A stretch of DNA of 64,000 nucleotides, taken from NCBI GenBank assembly GCA_023410055.1, contig JAEYQK010000024.1, positions 89,665 to 153,664 of the forward strand, read 5' to 3'. This stretch comes from Acidobacteriota bacterium (GTDB lineage Bacteria > Acidobacteriota > Terriglobia > Terriglobales > Acidobacteriaceae). Below, one piece after another: positions 8,243 to 16,372 of this stretch (position 1 is the first letter of the stretch; each line of letters begins with the position of its first letter). Both the position numbers and the translations under genes were made by a program. The notes beneath the pieces were generated by a model. The model saw only the letters and a program-made list of their open reading frames with translations, was not told the origin of the DNA and searched no databases.

Positions 8243-9830
8243 ATCAGTTTTGAGTTTCGAATTTCGAGTTTCGAATTTGCGGAAATTTCTGCGCCCACTC
8301 ACAATTCACAACTCAGAACTCAAAGTTCTCCTTCTGCTGATAGTTGCATTTCTGTGCCTAACGTCCTGCTCCCCCAAACCCTCGCCCACCACTCTCGTCA
8401 TGATCATCGAGAGCAGCCCGGCTAATCTCGATCCGCGCGTAGGAACGGACGCCCAGTCTGAGCGCATCGACAAGCTCCTGTTCGACTCGCTTGTCCACCG
8501 CGACGAGCACTTTAATCTGAAGCCGTGGCTTGCGGAAAGCTGGGATGTTCCCGATCCTCTGACGTATGTCTTTCATCTTCGACACGGCGTTCGCTTCCAT
8601 GACGGTCGTCCGCTGACCTCGCGCGACGTTAAGTGGACGTTCGACTCCATCGCAGACGGCAGCATCCGTACGCCCAAGGCGAGCACGTACAAGTTTATCG
8701 ATCGCATCGACACGCCTGACGACTACACGGCAATCTTTCACCTGAAAGAACCGTACGCGACTCTACTTTGGAATCTGTCTGACGGTGCAATCGGAATCGT
8801 GCCTTATGGCAGTTCGACCGAGCTGACCTCGAATCCGATCGGCAGCGGGCCTTTCAAATTCGTTCGCGCGTCGCAGGACAAGGAAGTGGTCGTAACGCGC
8901 AACGACGACTACTGGGGCACACGTGCCCATGTACCGAACGTTCAGTTTCTGGTGGTTCCCGACACGATTACACGCGCGCTCGAACTCCGCAAAGGCAGCG
9001 CAGACATGGCGATCAACGCGTTGACAGCCGACATGGTTGGCGCGCTACAGCGCGAGAAGAGTCTCGTGGTTCAAGTTTCGCCCGGGACGATGTACCAGTA
9101 CATTACGCTGAACCTGCGCGACCCGATCCTGAAGGACGTACGCGTCAGGCAGGCGCTTGCCTACGCAATTGATCGCCAGACCATCATCCACAATCTTCAG
9201 CGCGACCTCACCGTTCCGGCGGCGAGCGTGCTCCCGCCGGAACACTGGGCTTACGATCCGAATGTGCGCAAGTATGATTACGATCCGCAGCGCGCGCGCA
9301 AACTGCTCGACGAAGCCGGATATCCCGAGCGCAACGGAGTCCGCTTTCACCTCACCATGAAGACCTCGACGGAGGAGGAAACGCGGCTGCTTGCGGCCGT
9401 GCTGCAGGAGCAATTCGCGACAGTCGGTATTGCTCTAGATATCCGCAGTTTCGAGTTTGCAACTTTTTATGCCGACGTTCAGAAAGGTGCGTTTCAGCTC
9501 TACTCGCTCAGGTGGGTCGGCGGCAACGAAGATCCCGACATCTTCGAACACATCTTCCATTCGGCCAGCTTTCCACCCAAGCGTGCCAACCGCGGCTACT
9601 ATTCGAACCCGAAGGTCGACACCTTGATCGAGGAAGGCCGCCGCACTGTCGACCAGCAGAAGCGCAAGCAGATCTACGCACAGCTTCAGGAGATCGTCGC
9701 CGAGGAGCTGCCCTATATCAATCTCTGGTATCGCGACAACGTGCTCATCCATTCGCGCCGCGTCAGCAACGTTGAGGCCAGCCACTCCGGCAGCTACGAT
9801 TTTCTGGTGACGGCGGAGTTGAATCCGTAG
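8235..9830 (+). CDS. ABC transporter substrate-binding lipoprotein (SBP_bac_5)
   Basis: 531 residues from the ATG at 8235, which overlaps the anmK stop. Residues 1-31 are odd: they are encoded by tandem-like GAGTTTCGAATTTC sequence, typical of intergenic filler, before a hydrophobic stretch (about 32-44) and a lipobox LTSC at about residues 43-46. A start nearer the hydrophobic core is therefore possible. The rest is a standard family 5 peptide/nickel/oligosaccharide binding protein (ANLDPRVGTDAQS, FHLRHGVRFHDGRPLTSRDV, VRQALAYAIDR). Linkage to nagZ and anmK suggests binding of murein peptides, as MppA does, but no permease or ATPase gene is in the window. It is expected to be anchored on the periplasmic side of the inner membrane. 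Confidence 0.85.
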   Translation: MRRSVLSFEFRVSNLRKFLRPLTIHNSELKVLLLLIVAFLCLTSCSPKPSPTTLVMIIESSPANLDPRVGTDAQSERIDKLLFDSLVHRDEHFNLKPWLAESWDVPDPLTYVFHLRHGVRFHDGRPLTSRDVKWTFDSIADGSIRTPKASTYKFIDRIDTPDDYTAIFHLKEPYATLLWNLSDGAIGIVPYGSSTELTSNPIGSGPFKFVRASQDKEVVVTRNDDYWGTRAHVPNVQFLVVPDTITRALELRKGSADMAINALTADMVGALQREKSLVVQVSPGTMYQYITLNLRDPILKDVRVRQALAYAIDRQTIIHNLQRDLTVPAASVLPPEHWAYDPNVRKYDYDPQRARKLLDEAGYPERNGVRFHLTMKTSTEEETRLLAAVLQEQFATVGIALDIRSFEFATFYADVQKGAFQLYSLRWVGGNEDPDIFEHIFHSASFPPKRANRGYYSNPKVDTLIEEGRRTVDQQKRKQIYAQLQEIVAEELPYINLWYRDNVLIHSRRVSNVEASHSGSYDFLVTAELNP

Positions 9831-9867
9831 CTCATTTCGTCTCCAACCTGTTAACCTTTTCGAGTAC

Positions 9868-9934
9868 CTAGTACCCAGTACCTAGTACCTAGTTGCGGTG
9901 TTGAGAAAACTAGGTACTAGGTACTCGGTACTAG
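9868..9934. repeat. 27-bp near-perfect inverted repeat built of GTACTAG units
   Basis: The left arm 9868-9894 and right arm 9908-9934 are reverse complements over 27 bases with one C-C mismatch (9876/9926), around a 13-base loop. Each arm is itself made of repeated AGTACCT units. It sits between the binding-protein gene and rph, ending 12 bases before the rph ATG. It could act as a terminator, an RNA-processing site or a mobile repeat. A fragment (GAGTACCGAGTAC) recurs just before anmK. Confidence 0.8.
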
Positions 9935-9946
9935 CAACTTCTTTTT

Positions 9947-10669
9947 ATGATTTATCGATCCGACAATCGCACGCCCGACCAGCTTCGTCCCATAACCATT
10001 ACGCCTGACTTTATCTCGACCGCCGAAGGCTCGTGCCTGATCGAGTGCGGCAACACGAAGGTGATCTGCACGGCCTCCATCGATGAAGTCGTGCCCTCGT
10101 GGATGCGCAACACCGGCAAAGGCTGGATCACGGGCGAATACGGCATGTTGCCACGCGCAACGCTCACTCGCACTCCACGCGAATCCGCCAAGGGCCGCAT
10201 CGGCGGACGCACGCACGAGATTCAGCGCCTCATTGGACGGTCGCTGCGCGCCGTCGCCGACATGAAAGCCCTCGGCGAACGCACGATCTTCATCGACTGC
10301 GACGTCATACAGGCCGATGGCGGCACACGCACCGCCTCCATCACCGGAGCCTACGTCGCGCTGGCCATCGCCATGCAGCGATTGGTCGAAGCCGGGACGA
10401 TCAAGTCCGTGCCGCTCAGCGACTACGTTGCCGCCACCAGCGTTGGCATCGTGGACGGCACGATTATGCTCGACCTCGCCTACGAAGAAGACTCCCGTGC
10501 CGACGTCGACGGCAACTACGTCCTGACCGGCAGCGGCAAGATCATCGAAGTCCAAACCACCGCCGAGCACGCGCCGTTCGAGGAAGCGCAGCTACAGGCG
10601 ATGCTGGCTATGGCAAGGAAAGGCATTGCGGAGTTGATCGAGAAGCAGAAAAAGGCGCTCGGCATTTAG
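9947..10669 (+). CDS. rph: Ribonuclease PH
   Basis: 240 residues, standard size. RNase PH is a phosphorolytic 3'-5' exoribonuclease that trims tRNA 3' ends. Family signatures run throughout: RSDNRTPDQLRPITI at the N terminus, GNTKVICTA, the ITGEYGMLPRAT segment, GGRTHEIQRLIGRSLRA, the DCDVIQADGGTRTASITGA block that forms the phosphate and RNA sites, and the EVQTTAEHAPF segment near the C terminus. In many bacteria rph lies beside genes for nucleotide housekeeping; here it follows a binding-protein gene and a strong hairpin (9868-9934), so it probably has its own promoter or depends on RNA processing. Confidence 0.96.
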   Translation: MIYRSDNRTPDQLRPITITPDFISTAEGSCLIECGNTKVICTASIDEVVPSWMRNTGKGWITGEYGMLPRATLTRTPRESAKGRIGGRTHEIQRLIGRSLRAVADMKALGERTIFIDCDVIQADGGTRTASITGAYVALAIAMQRLVEAGTIKSVPLSDYVAATSVGIVDGTIMLDLAYEEDSRADVDGNYVLTGSGKIIEVQTTAEHAPFEEAQLQAMLAMARKGIAELIEKQKKALGI

Positions 10670-10740
10670 GAAGGGTGCGACTGGTTTTCATTGGTTAACC
10701 GACCATGTAAGAACAATAAGCCCCTACATTGAGGCGTCAA

Positions 10741-11205
10741 ATGTCCCTTAATTTGTTTCACATCGCCCGAGTCAGTTTTTGCTTAGGCCTTCTTGCCTGC
10801 TGTTGTGCCTGTCAACGACAAAAGCAACCAGAAACCCATGGTGCGGATGGAATCGGCTCCATGAAGGAGTTACATCCGAAAGTTGATTACGCAACGAATG
10901 AAGCACAGCGAGACATTGTCATGAAAGCGGCAAACCACCTGGAACTTGGGACTTCAGTCGAAGCGGTTGTCCAGTCGATGGGGTCACCATCCGTGGACAA
11001 AGCGCTCTACCATAAGGGAGCAACCCCAGCCTTTAGAGCGCGAATCCTGAGATACTACCTTGCCCCGGATACAGGGAAGAACAATGATCCGGCGGTAGAT
11101 TTGGTTTTCGATGAACGGAATCGGCTGATCGAAGTCTATTCCACGGTTAAGGAAGTCGCGAACCGAAGGCTACCGAATGTAACACATACGGATTCGACTC
11201 CGTAG
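10741..11205 (+). CDS. Small lipoprotein of unknown function (BamE/SmpA-like pattern)
   Basis: 154 residues from the ATG at 10741, with GAGG 6 bases upstream. A signal peptide ends in a cysteine-rich lipobox (LLACCCAC, before QRQKQP), so a lipid-anchored protein is likely. After a short linker, the segment GTSVEAVVQSMGSPSVDK and later VDLVFDERNRLIEVYS follow the pattern of BamE/SmpA-like domains (a small alpha-beta fold with a conserved GxP turn followed by a strand reading out to F-D-x-N-x-L). That resemblance is by eye, so no function is claimed. It is a single gene ending before a strong hairpin (11306-11345). Confidence 0.6.
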   Translation: MSLNLFHIARVSFCLGLLACCCACQRQKQPETHGADGIGSMKELHPKVDYATNEAQRDIVMKAANHLELGTSVEAVVQSMGSPSVDKALYHKGATPAFRARILRYYLAPDTGKNNDPAVDLVFDERNRLIEVYSTVKEVANRRLPNVTHTDSTP

Positions 11206-11305
11206 GACATCTCTCAAGAGGGCCGATTGCCGCTACTATGTCATCTTCTCAAGTGAGGCATCACTAGCCCGAGGCAACCGACTGACGCAATTCTGCTAAG
11301 AAAAC

Positions 11306-11345
11306 AAAGCGGGCTGTAAGCTCTCGCTCACAGCCCGCTTTTCAA
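11306..11345. terminator. Bidirectional terminator between the lipoprotein gene and fba
   Basis: AAAGCGGGCTGT (11306-11317) pairs perfectly with ACAGCCCGCTTT (11330-11341) over 12 bases. A-rich sequence lies on the left and a T run on the right, so it can end transcription from both converging genes. Confidence 0.85.
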
Positions 11346-11374
11346 TGGCCCGATGACCCGATGGCAAGATTGAT

Positions 11375-12403
11375 TTATTTCGCCGCCGCTGCTCCCGCGT
11401 AGCCCTTCGCCATGTCGGCAAGAGAGACTGGCTTGTAGTCGCCTGCGTGTCCGGCCTGGCCGAACTGGGTCATGCGCAGGGCGACGACTTTCTTCATCGC
11501 TTCGCGTGCCGGCTTCAGGTAGTCGCGGGGGTCAAACTTCTCTGGCGTCTCGGCGAACACCTTGCGGATCGCACCCGTGATGGCCAGCCGGCTGTCGGTA
11601 TCGACGTTGATCTTGCGCACGCCGTTCTTGATGCCCAACTGAATTTCTTCGACCGGAACGCCCCACGTCGGCTTCAGCTTGCCGCCGTACTGGTTGATGA
11701 TGTCCTGCAGGTCCTTCGGCACGCTCGATGATCCGTGCATGACGAGATGGGTCTTCGGCAGCATCTTGTGGATCTTGATGAGCAGGTCCATTTTCAGGAC
11801 ATCGCCCGTCGGCTTGGCGGAGAACTTGTAGGCGCCGTGGCTGGTGCCGATAGCGATGGCCAGTGCGTCAACGCCGGTGCGCTCTGCGAACTCAACGGCC
11901 TGGTCGGGATCGGTGACGTGCTCCAGACCGCTGCCACCTGCGCCGTGTCCGTCTTCGATGCCGCCCAGCACGCCGATTTCGCCTTCGACCGACACGCCCT
12001 TGGCATGCGCCATCTCGACCACGCGCTTGGTGATCTCAACGTTCTGCTCGAACGTTGCCGGGGTCTTGCCGTCCGGCAGCAACGAGCCGTCCATCATGAC
12101 GGAGGTGAAGCCCAGCTTCACAGCCGACTCGCAGGTCTCGAAGCCGTTGCCGTGATCGAGGTGCAGCACCATCGGGATCTCCGGGTACAGTTCGGCGGCC
12201 GCCAGCATGAGGTGATACAGGAAGTTGTCCTGCGAATACGCACGCGCGCCGCGGCTGGCCTGAACGATTACCGGCGACTTGGTCTCGCGCGCCGCTTCCA
12301 TGATCGACTGAATCTGCTCCATGTTGTTGACATTGAACGCGCCAACGCCGTATCCGCCCTTCGCGGCTTCATCCAGTACCTGACGCAACGAGACTAATGG
12401 CAT
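11375..12403 (-). CDS. fba: Class II fructose-1,6-bisphosphate aldolase
   Basis: 342 residues. The enzyme cleaves fructose-1,6-bisphosphate to dihydroxyacetone phosphate and glyceraldehyde-3-phosphate, using zinc. Visible signatures are GAFNVNNMEQIQ at the N terminus, LHLDHGNGFE (catalytic Asp and first zinc His), SVMMDGS, VEGEIGVLGGIEDG, AIGTSHGAYK and VMHGSSSVP (further zinc His residues), and GVRKINVDTDSRLA (substrate phosphate site). AAGGAGAG stands 6 bases before the ATG. It is a single gene. A possible promoter (TTGAGT, 16 bases, TGTAAT) lies about 50 bases upstream. With glpX at 36.4 kb the window carries both directions of the fructose bisphosphate step. Confidence 0.95.
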   Translation of the reverse strand: MPLVSLRQVLDEAAKGGYGVGAFNVNNMEQIQSIMEAARETKSPVIVQASRGARAYSQDNFLYHLMLAAAELYPEIPMVLHLDHGNGFETCESAVKLGFTSVMMDGSLLPDGKTPATFEQNVEITKRVVEMAHAKGVSVEGEIGVLGGIEDGHGAGGSGLEHVTDPDQAVEFAERTGVDALAIAIGTSHGAYKFSAKPTGDVLKMDLLIKIHKMLPKTHLVMHGSSSVPKDLQDIINQYGGKLKPTWGVPVEEIQLGIKNGVRKINVDTDSRLAITGAIRKVFAETPEKFDPRDYLKPAREAMKKVVALRMTQFGQAGHAGDYKPVSLADMAKGYAGAAAAK

Positions 12404-12680
12404 AGAACTCTCCTTCTGAATAAGTGCACTGTGAGGGATTACAACCAGGTATTAATCCGACTCAATATTATTCTAAATGGAATACCTGATCTGGAAATCG
12501 GAAAATCGCAAATACCGGAAATTGCAGAAAGGCACCTGCAAACGAGCAGGCACTCGGTATCCAGGTTCACGCAATTGAAGCGCGCTACGTCGCGGCATTC
12601 AATATACGGTGTACAGGAGAGGGTTGCAGACTGAGTCTCGAAAAACGCCTACTTCACCCGTTACATACCCGCTGTATCAC

Positions 12681-14258
12681 CTAGGAATTGCTGTTCAGTG
12701 GATCTCCCAGAGAAGAAGTCACACGAAAGGCTGCACTCGTCTTGTACCTCGGATTCAAAGAAGACATCGAGCGCTCCACGGAATCTGCCAGCACCGTAGC
12801 GAAGCTGCCCGTAAGAAGGTTCATATCCAGCATAAAGGAACCTTCACCGTATGTTCGGAATACGGAGAACGTACCCAAATGCTTGCCTTTGGTAGTGGTG
12901 AGGCCTAGCTTCAACTGCCAACATGAAGTCGCCGAAACGGCGTCTTTCGACCACTCAAATATGACCTCGTTCCCACGAATTCTGAACCGGGGCACGACTT
13001 TACTCAGCGCTGGCTCAGATATGGCAAGCTCAAATCCATCTACGTCGTTATTCGCAAAGCCATGCTCCAGAGCCGAGCAGACTTCATCGAACGAGGTAGC
13101 TTCCCCAATCTCATGTTGCGCGCGCCGGACGGCGAGGTTGTTGATGATTATCTGCCTCTGCTCCAGCGTGCGCTGAGCAACTCGCCTGAGTTCGAAAAAC
13201 TCGATGTACCCCAACCTTTGCACCCCGAGCACCACGACCGCGCCAACCATGATCATGACAGCGCCGATGACTCGCCCGCCTGGGTATCGCAGGAACAACG
13301 CCACCAGACCAAATGCCGCCGATACTGCATACAGGACAAGCACAACCTGGCGCTGCGTGAACCCCTTCTCCAGCAATTTGTGGTGGATGTGTTCGCGATC
13401 TGCAACAAACAAAGGCTTGCCACTGATGAAGCGCCGTGCCACTGCGAGAGCGGTGTCCATGATCGGCAATCCCAGGGCTACTACTGGTAGAGAAACGGCA
13501 ACCAGCGTGGGTGATTTCTGAGTCTGTGCAAGCGCAAGCGCGCTCAAACTGAAGCCGATGAAAAGACTGCCACAATCCCCGAGAAAGATCGTCGCTGGAT
13601 TGAAATTGAAACGGAGGAAACCAAGGATCGCCCCGGCCAACGCCGCCGTAATGAACTGTGTCAGGACGTCACGTGCAATCACGGCATTCAGGAACAGCAC
13701 AAAGGTCGATAACAGTGCCGATCCGGCAGCAAGCCCATCCACCCCGTCGATGAGGTTAAAAGCGTTCGTTATCCAGACTACCCACAAAACGGTCGCCGCG
13801 AACGCCGTGAAGGCCCCAAACTCGTGCCCACCAAAAAACGAGCGTGCGTGAATGATCCTCAGCCCTGCAAAGTAGAGCATCATCCCCGCAACTATCTGCG
13901 TGGCAAACTTCCACAAGGGGCTAAGCGAACGGATGTCGTCCCACAAACCGACCGCAAAAATCAAGGAAGCCGTTACAACTATAGGCAGGAGCTTTTCCGT
14001 GTCCACGGGGAAGCTACGCCCCGTCACTTTACAGATAAGCGCTGCGGCTCCGATGCTGATCAAGAAGGAAAGGTATATTGCGATCCCACCAAGCCGGGGA
14101 ATCGGGGTTTTGTGTACGTGGCGCGCCGAATTTGGCGAAGCCGTCCAACCGTGCGCGTGCGCTAGCCTCGTGACCCTCCACGTAAAAAACATGGACAACG
14201 GCACGCAGACCAGAAACGACACCAGGCAAATCAGCAAAACGGTCCCCCAACACTGCAA
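12681..14258 (-). CDS. WecA/TagO-like undecaprenyl-phosphate sugar-1-phosphate transferase with C-terminal extension
   Basis: 525 residues from a TTG at 14258. No good ribosome site is visible, but a start further in would remove the first membrane helix. The first 350 residues are a GT4 transferase with about ten membrane segments: PRLGGIAIYL (about 54-63), VGLWDDIRSLSP (Asp pair for magnesium), NAFNLIDGVDGLA, FLGDCGSLFIGF and the HIHHKLLEKG loop. Such enzymes load GlcNAc-1-phosphate or a similar sugar onto undecaprenyl phosphate. The remaining 150 or so residues form a cytoplasmic extension beginning with a helix (LEQRQIIINNLAV), then a mixed domain (EVCSALEHGFANNDVDGFELAI...) that I do not recognise with certainty and could be GAF-like. 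Usual family length is about 330-380. Confidence 0.85.
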   Translation of the reverse strand: MQCWGTVLLICLVSFLVCVPLSMFFTWRVTRLAHAHGWTASPNSARHVHKTPIPRLGGIAIYLSFLISIGAAALICKVTGRSFPVDTEKLLPIVVTASLIFAVGLWDDIRSLSPLWKFATQIVAGMMLYFAGLRIIHARSFFGGHEFGAFTAFAATVLWVVWITNAFNLIDGVDGLAAGSALLSTFVLFLNAVIARDVLTQFITAALAGAILGFLRFNFNPATIFLGDCGSLFIGFSLSALALAQTQKSPTLVAVSLPVVALGLPIMDTALAVARRFISGKPLFVADREHIHHKLLEKGFTQRQVVLVLYAVSAAFGLVALFLRYPGGRVIGAVMIMVGAVVVLGVQRLGYIEFFELRRVAQRTLEQRQIIINNLAVRRAQHEIGEATSFDEVCSALEHGFANNDVDGFELAISEPALSKVVPRFRIRGNEVIFEWSKDAVSATSCWQLKLGLTTTKGKHLGTFSVFRTYGEGSFMLDMNLLTGSFATVLADSVERSMSSLNPRYKTSAAFRVTSSLGDPLNSNS

Positions 14259-14640
14259 CTAACGTTGGCCGTCAGGAGTACGGCCTTTCCATCCCTCAGA
14301 ATTTAGTTAAGCTACTACTCTGCCCGGCAGAATTCAATCCTCAATTCCCTCCAGAAGCACTCCAAAGTACTACCCTCGAACGCGTCCAACATCTTGAACT
14401 TAACCTCAATCAAAAGGGCCGACCAGGAAGATTCAGAAGAGAACAAAGGGCGGTACATTCCTGGGATGGCTCAGTTCGAACCACCCAGAAGAGGAGCGAG
14501 AGTTCGCTCCGCGAGACCCGTGGATACACGGTGCATGCCGCCCCGGCGACATAGCGTTGCAGATTAGCCCAATCCGCGAAGCGCAATTTGCACTACCTAC
14601 TTAGGTTTTCAGTTAAGATACATAAAACGGAGCGTGGAAC
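14259..14640. other. Intergenic region upstream of xseB
   Basis: No gene is seen. A small hairpin GGAGCGA/TCGCTCC lies at 14493-14510 with no T run. The region holds the start regions of the divergent WecA-like gene and xseB, but no clear promoter pair is visible. Confidence 0.4.
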
Positions 14641-14877
14641 TTGCCTAAGTTTGAAGAATGCTTGCAGCGTTTGGAGCAGATTGTCGGCGAACTTGAAAAG
14701 GGCGAAATCCCGCTCGAGAAAGCGCTTGGCCTTTTTGAAGAGGGCATTCAACTGTCGAACTCCTGCCGTCAGGAGTTGGAAGACGCAGAAGGCAAAGTCG
14801 AAGTTCTTTTGAATCGCAGCGGCAAGATGCAGGCTGAACCATTTGAGCCCGCCTCCGAGCGGGCCGAATCCAAGTAG
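14641..14877 (+). CDS. xseB: Exodeoxyribonuclease VII small subunit
   Basis: 78 residues from a TTG at 14641, with GGAG about 10 bases upstream; the protein begins MPKFEECLQRLEQIVGELE, which fits the family start. It binds XseA and forms coiled-coil arms of the exonuclease that degrades single-stranded DNA. The conserved core LE.IV..LE.GE.PLE.AL.LFEEG is present. xseA is not in the window. xseB often sits directly before ispA, but here ispA is 3.3 kb downstream, separated by a receiver-like gene, a gene-free stretch, a ligase and bacterioferritin. Confidence 0.92.
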   Translation: MPKFEECLQRLEQIVGELEKGEIPLEKALGLFEEGIQLSNSCRQELEDAEGKVEVLLNRSGKMQAEPFEPASERAESK

Positions 14878-15185
14878 TAGGCACATTGCCGAATTAGCAG
14901 ATTTTAATCTGATAGCTGCCTGGTTTGGCGTTGAAACTGTCTAGCTCCGAACCGTGTGGCTCAATCGTGGCGTCAAGCTTCCCTCGTGTGCATGTGGGTC
15001 ACACGCGGCTTCGTTCATTTGGTTCTTAGGGCACTGCCAATAGGGCAGGTACTTCGGTGCGGTTCGACTACGCCACCTTTGCGGGGCCTTTAGCATCTCT
15101 GAAATCAAGGAACGTCTCTGTAACGTCAGAAGTAGCAGCACAGCGCTAGTCAGAAGCCGGACAGGCATTCATCGGAGGGCTGTAA
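14878..15185. other. Intergenic region between xseB and the receiver-like gene
   Basis: No gene is seen. The palindrome CAGATTTTAATCTG (14898-14911) follows the xseB stop closely; no T run follows it. The distal part carries the GGAGGG ribosome site of the next gene. Confidence 0.4.
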
Positions 15186-15548
15186 ATGCGATCTATGGAC
15201 GTAGTATTAGCACATAACGACAAGAAGTCGGCACAGGCTCTTGCCGGGCTGTTGCATAAGGTTTTTCGTTCCGTACAAGTAGTAGGCTCTGTTGACGATT
15301 TGAGATCCGCTATTGCTCGTAACCGAGCCCGCCTGGTCATTACGGATCTGGAGACGATCGGATTCAAGCAGATCGAGGAACTCCGCCGCGAGTTCGACGT
15401 CGAAATTGTCTGCACTCACCGCATCCCGGACGAGAGTATGTGGACCAAAGCATTAGGATTGGGAGCTCTAGACTGTTGCCATACCTCCGACGTGCAGGCA
15501 ATCATCCAGGCGGTCAATCGCAATATGAGCCGGTCACACGCTGCATAG
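15186..15548 (+). CDS. Stand-alone degenerate response-regulator receiver protein
   Basis: 120 residues from the ATG at 15186, with GGAGGG upstream. The whole protein follows the receiver pattern: first strand DVVLAHND, a helix, second strand VQVVGSVDD, third strand LVITDLETIG with an Asp at the phosphorylation position, VEIVCTHR, and an alpha-5-like end (VQAIIQAVNR). The acidic pair after strand 1 is reduced to ND, and the conserved Lys of strand 5 is replaced (CCHTSD), so phosphorylation may not occur in the usual way. There is no output domain and no kinase gene nearby. A similar small receiver-like gene lies at 46436-46894. Confidence 0.6.
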   Translation: MRSMDVVLAHNDKKSAQALAGLLHKVFRSVQVVGSVDDLRSAIARNRARLVITDLETIGFKQIEELRREFDVEIVCTHRIPDESMWTKALGLGALDCCHTSDVQAIIQAVNRNMSRSHAA

Positions 15549-15618
15549 CACGCAGCATCTACGAAACTCTTTCGAGACTGGCGGGTTCTAAGAAACATAA
15601 CCATTCTCTCTCACATTT

Positions 15619-15640
15619 GGAGCGCCTCGGCGCTCCTTTT
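15619..15640 (+). terminator. Rho-independent terminator after the receiver-like gene
   Basis: GGAGCGC (15619-15625) pairs perfectly with GCGCTCC (15630-15636) around a CTCG tetraloop and is followed directly by TTTT. Confidence 0.85.
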
Positions 15641-15941
15641 CGTTCCTGCATTCCCCCGCTCATCGCTGCTAAATCACTTCAATTCGGATTCACAGTAGCT
15701 CAGTTTTTCTGCGGTTTCTCCTAACTTATCCACATGCACTCAATGCCAAGTTGCGCACTCCACTCCGGTTCCGAGCAACTCCTATCTGCGAAACGCTTAG
15801 CTATTTCGCAACCTTGAACCAGTGCGCCAAAAGGATTGCACCAACTCCGCTGCACCCCCCTGTGGACGAGCTGCACTCGACTGAAAACAAAGGGAATAAA
15901 GTTCTACCGAAAATCTTGACTCTGTTTGCAGCAGGAGTATG

Positions 15942-15966
15942 TTGACAATCGTTCTTTGACATTCTG
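15942..15966 (+). promoter_or_regulatory. TTGACA box with boxA-like sequence
   Basis: TTGACA at 15942-15947 precedes CGTTCTTTGACA (15950-15961), close to the boxA consensus TGCTCTTTAACA. BoxA normally recruits the Nus antitermination complex on rRNA leaders and on some CRISPR leaders. Neither follows here, so the match may be chance. Confidence 0.3.
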
Positions 15967-16372
15967 AATGTACTTCCCGCTGGACGCCAAGTCCGGGGCT
16001 CAGCCGGGACAGCGCTAAAGTCCCGAGCAGGATCGCGAGCCGCTCGAGTTCTCTTGCCACCGCGAGGTGAGAGATTGCCGCCATGCTTCGCGGCGTGGCC
16101 GCCAACAACCAGCGCAGTCCGGCAGAGTCAATTGTCAGGCAACACGGCGGAACGAAAAGTGCAATCAGATGTTGACAGAGCAAAACAGGATCCCGAGGTT
16201 GTTTGTAAACGGTTTCCCCGGCCGGCAGTGAGCCCGGAACCCGAATGCGAGAGGCGACCGAGCCTTCGAAAGAAGGAACGGAGGCAATTCGAAACAGGGT
16301 CTAACGCAAGCTTCTGACAAGGGAGAGCGGAGGCAAATGGTCTCGGGATCCTTGATTTTGTCCGCTGTCCAT

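Larger units (their letters stand above)
15549..16372. other. 824-base stretch without a convincing gene
   Basis: It begins with a good terminator (15619-15640). Near the middle TTGACA (15942-15947) is followed by GTTCTTTGAC (15951-15960), which resembles the boxA antitermination element of rRNA leaders, but no rRNA follows. The remainder (15970-16320) is GC-rich with short inverted repeats (for example GTCCGGGGCTCAGCCGGGAC at 15990-16009). A 128-codon open frame on the minus strand (15797-16183) has no recognisable protein features. A structured RNA or a decayed element is possible. Confidence 0.4.

Noticed and set aside
9868..9934. Possible CRISPR-like array of AGTACCT repeats
   Set aside because: Units are 7-8 bases, contiguous and arranged as one inverted repeat, with no spacers and no cas genes nearby.
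10099..10698. 199-codon plus-strand open frame over rph
   Set aside because: It runs in a shifted frame across rph and translates to Arg/His-rich sequence.
12431..12634. 67-codon open frame upstream of fba
   Set aside because: It lies in the AT-richer promoter region, has no ribosome site and no protein-like composition.
15942..15966. rRNA operon leader
   Set aside because: No 16S, 23S or tRNA sequence follows; only the short boxA-like match is present.
15797..16183. 128-codon open frame on the minus strand in the gene-free stretch
   Set aside because: No start context, no recognised motif, odd composition (many Leu/Arg/Ser); it covers the boxA-like element.
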